Assembly: GCF_010671595.1 (NCBI RefSeq)
Contig: NZ_JAABOP010000001.1
Coordinates: 186,001-250,000, forward strand
Direction of reading: 5' to 3'
Length of the DNA stretch: 64,000 bases
Origin: Muriicola jejuensis
GTDB lineage: Bacteria; Bacteroidota; Bacteroidia; Flavobacteriales; Flavobacteriaceae
A model generated the notes under the pieces. That model had not been told where the DNA came from. It made no database searches and worked only from the letters and a program-made list of their open reading frames with translations. The stretch's first letter is position 1; the number at the start of each line of letters is the position of its first letter. Shown here one piece after another: positions 63,568 to 64,000 of this stretch. The translations under genes were made by a program, and so were the position numbers.

Positions 63568-64000
63568 ATGGGAAAACCGGTTTTAGCAAAGGTCGCCACA
63601 GGCACCCTTTTCCTTCTAGGGGTGATCTTTCATCAGGGTTGTAAGGAACAGGAAGATAGAATATACCCGGAAAAAACAGCTATCACAGAATCCGTGTATT
63701 CCTCGGTCACCGTACAGCCAGACAGCCTGTACATGGCCTATGCCTCTGTAGGCGGCATCCTCGACAGGAACCTTGTCGAAGAAGGGTCCGTGGTATCTAA
63801 AGGCGACCCCATTGCCCAGATCATCAACAGCACTCCGAATCTCAACCGGGAGAATGCCAGGCTGGCACTGGAACTTGCAGAACAAAATTACCTTGGCAAC
63901 CACGCCGTTCTCAAGAGCCTGAGAGAACAGATAGAAGCTGCCGCACTGCAGTACAGCAATGATTCAGTGAATTTCGCAAGGCAGAAAAAGCTGTGGGATC
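63568..64000 (+). CDS. Periplasmic adaptor of an efflux system, HlyD/RND type (5' part)
   Basis: The ATG at 63568 opens a frame that runs off the window after 144 codons. The product has a lipoprotein-like signal (LFLLGVIFHQGCKEQED, Cys26). The short biotinyl-lipoyl half-motif with GGILDRNLVEEGSVVSKGDP is followed by NSTPNLNRENARLALELAEQ, the start of the coiled-coil hairpin. This is the layout of membrane fusion proteins that join an inner-membrane RND pump to an outer-membrane channel. The pump gene should follow outside the window. Confidence 0.85.
   Translation, partial: MGKPVLAKVATGTLFLLGVIFHQGCKEQEDRIYPEKTAITESVYSSVTVQPDSLYMAYASVGGILDRNLVEEGSVVSKGDPIAQIINSTPNLNRENARLALELAEQNYLGNHAVLKSLREQIEAAALQYSNDSVNFARQKKLWD

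Overview
The window is a chromosomal segment of a member of the Bacteroidota, most likely a marine-type Flavobacteriaceae. The evidence is a TonB-dependent receptor paired with a DUF4249 lipoprotein, CarbopepD_reg-type domains, a monomeric NADP isocitrate dehydrogenase, a two-gene transketolase, promoters of the TAnnTTTG (-7) / TTTG (-33) type, and almost no Shine-Dalgarno sequences. No plasmid, phage, insertion sequence or CRISPR signature was seen. The genus cannot be fixed from the sequence alone.

Layout. 1-7.0 kb: the tail of a HisKA_2-type histidine kinase, a secreted M14 metallopeptidase with an amidohydrolase behind it, a small exported protein, and an exported CarbopepD_reg protein. 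7.0-13.2 kb: a gene-free stretch that looks like a small RNA unit, then icd, a TonB receptor and a DUF4249 lipoprotein. 13.2-28.5 kb: housekeeping genes (glycerate kinase, thrS-infC-rpmI-rplT, HAD phosphatase, dnaB, accA, an EamA transporter, an LptF/G permease, tgt, split transketolase). infC has no ATG/GTG/TTG start and appears to begin with ATA. 28.5-33.2 kb: an outer-membrane barrel, an AT-rich patch with an FKBP lipoprotein and a beta/gamma-crystallin lipoprotein, then an S4 protein, a methyltransferase, a phosphoribosyltransferase and shikimate kinase. 33.2-34.2 kb: tRNA-Lys followed by about 800 bp of palindrome-rich repeats. 34.2-40.3 kb: a YtfI/YtfJ-like pair, galK and the three pnt transhydrogenase genes.

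40.3-55.6 kb is the most unusual metabolic block. A leftward operon encodes a QueC-like PP-loop enzyme, a creatininase-family amidohydrolase, a dipeptide-epimerase-family enolase and a GNAT-nitrilase fusion. A rightward pair follows: a class A beta-lactamase-fold hydrolase and an Npt-type carrier fused to HEAT-like repeats. These meet a second leftward operon: a threonine-synthase-like PLP enzyme, a DUF1611 (DgcN-like) protein, an exported glucan-dikinase-like protein and a second serine hydrolase. The families point to D-amino-acid or cell-wall-peptide chemistry, but no complete pathway can be read.

55.9-64 kb is a stress/dormancy island after a cardiolipin synthase: a lipoprotein, a coiled-coil protein, a beta-CASP MBL protein, an ATP-cone/PD-(D/E)xK protein, two double-domain universal stress proteins, thioredoxin, a ribosome hibernation factor and the start of an efflux adaptor. 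Its promoters share a TGAYnnnnRTCA palindrome of Crp/Fnr type, placed exactly 23 nt before each -7 element. One copy serves two divergent promoters at equal distance, and another copy with the same spacing precedes the ytfI/ytfJ pair. This looks like a small undescribed regulon and is the strongest finding in the window.
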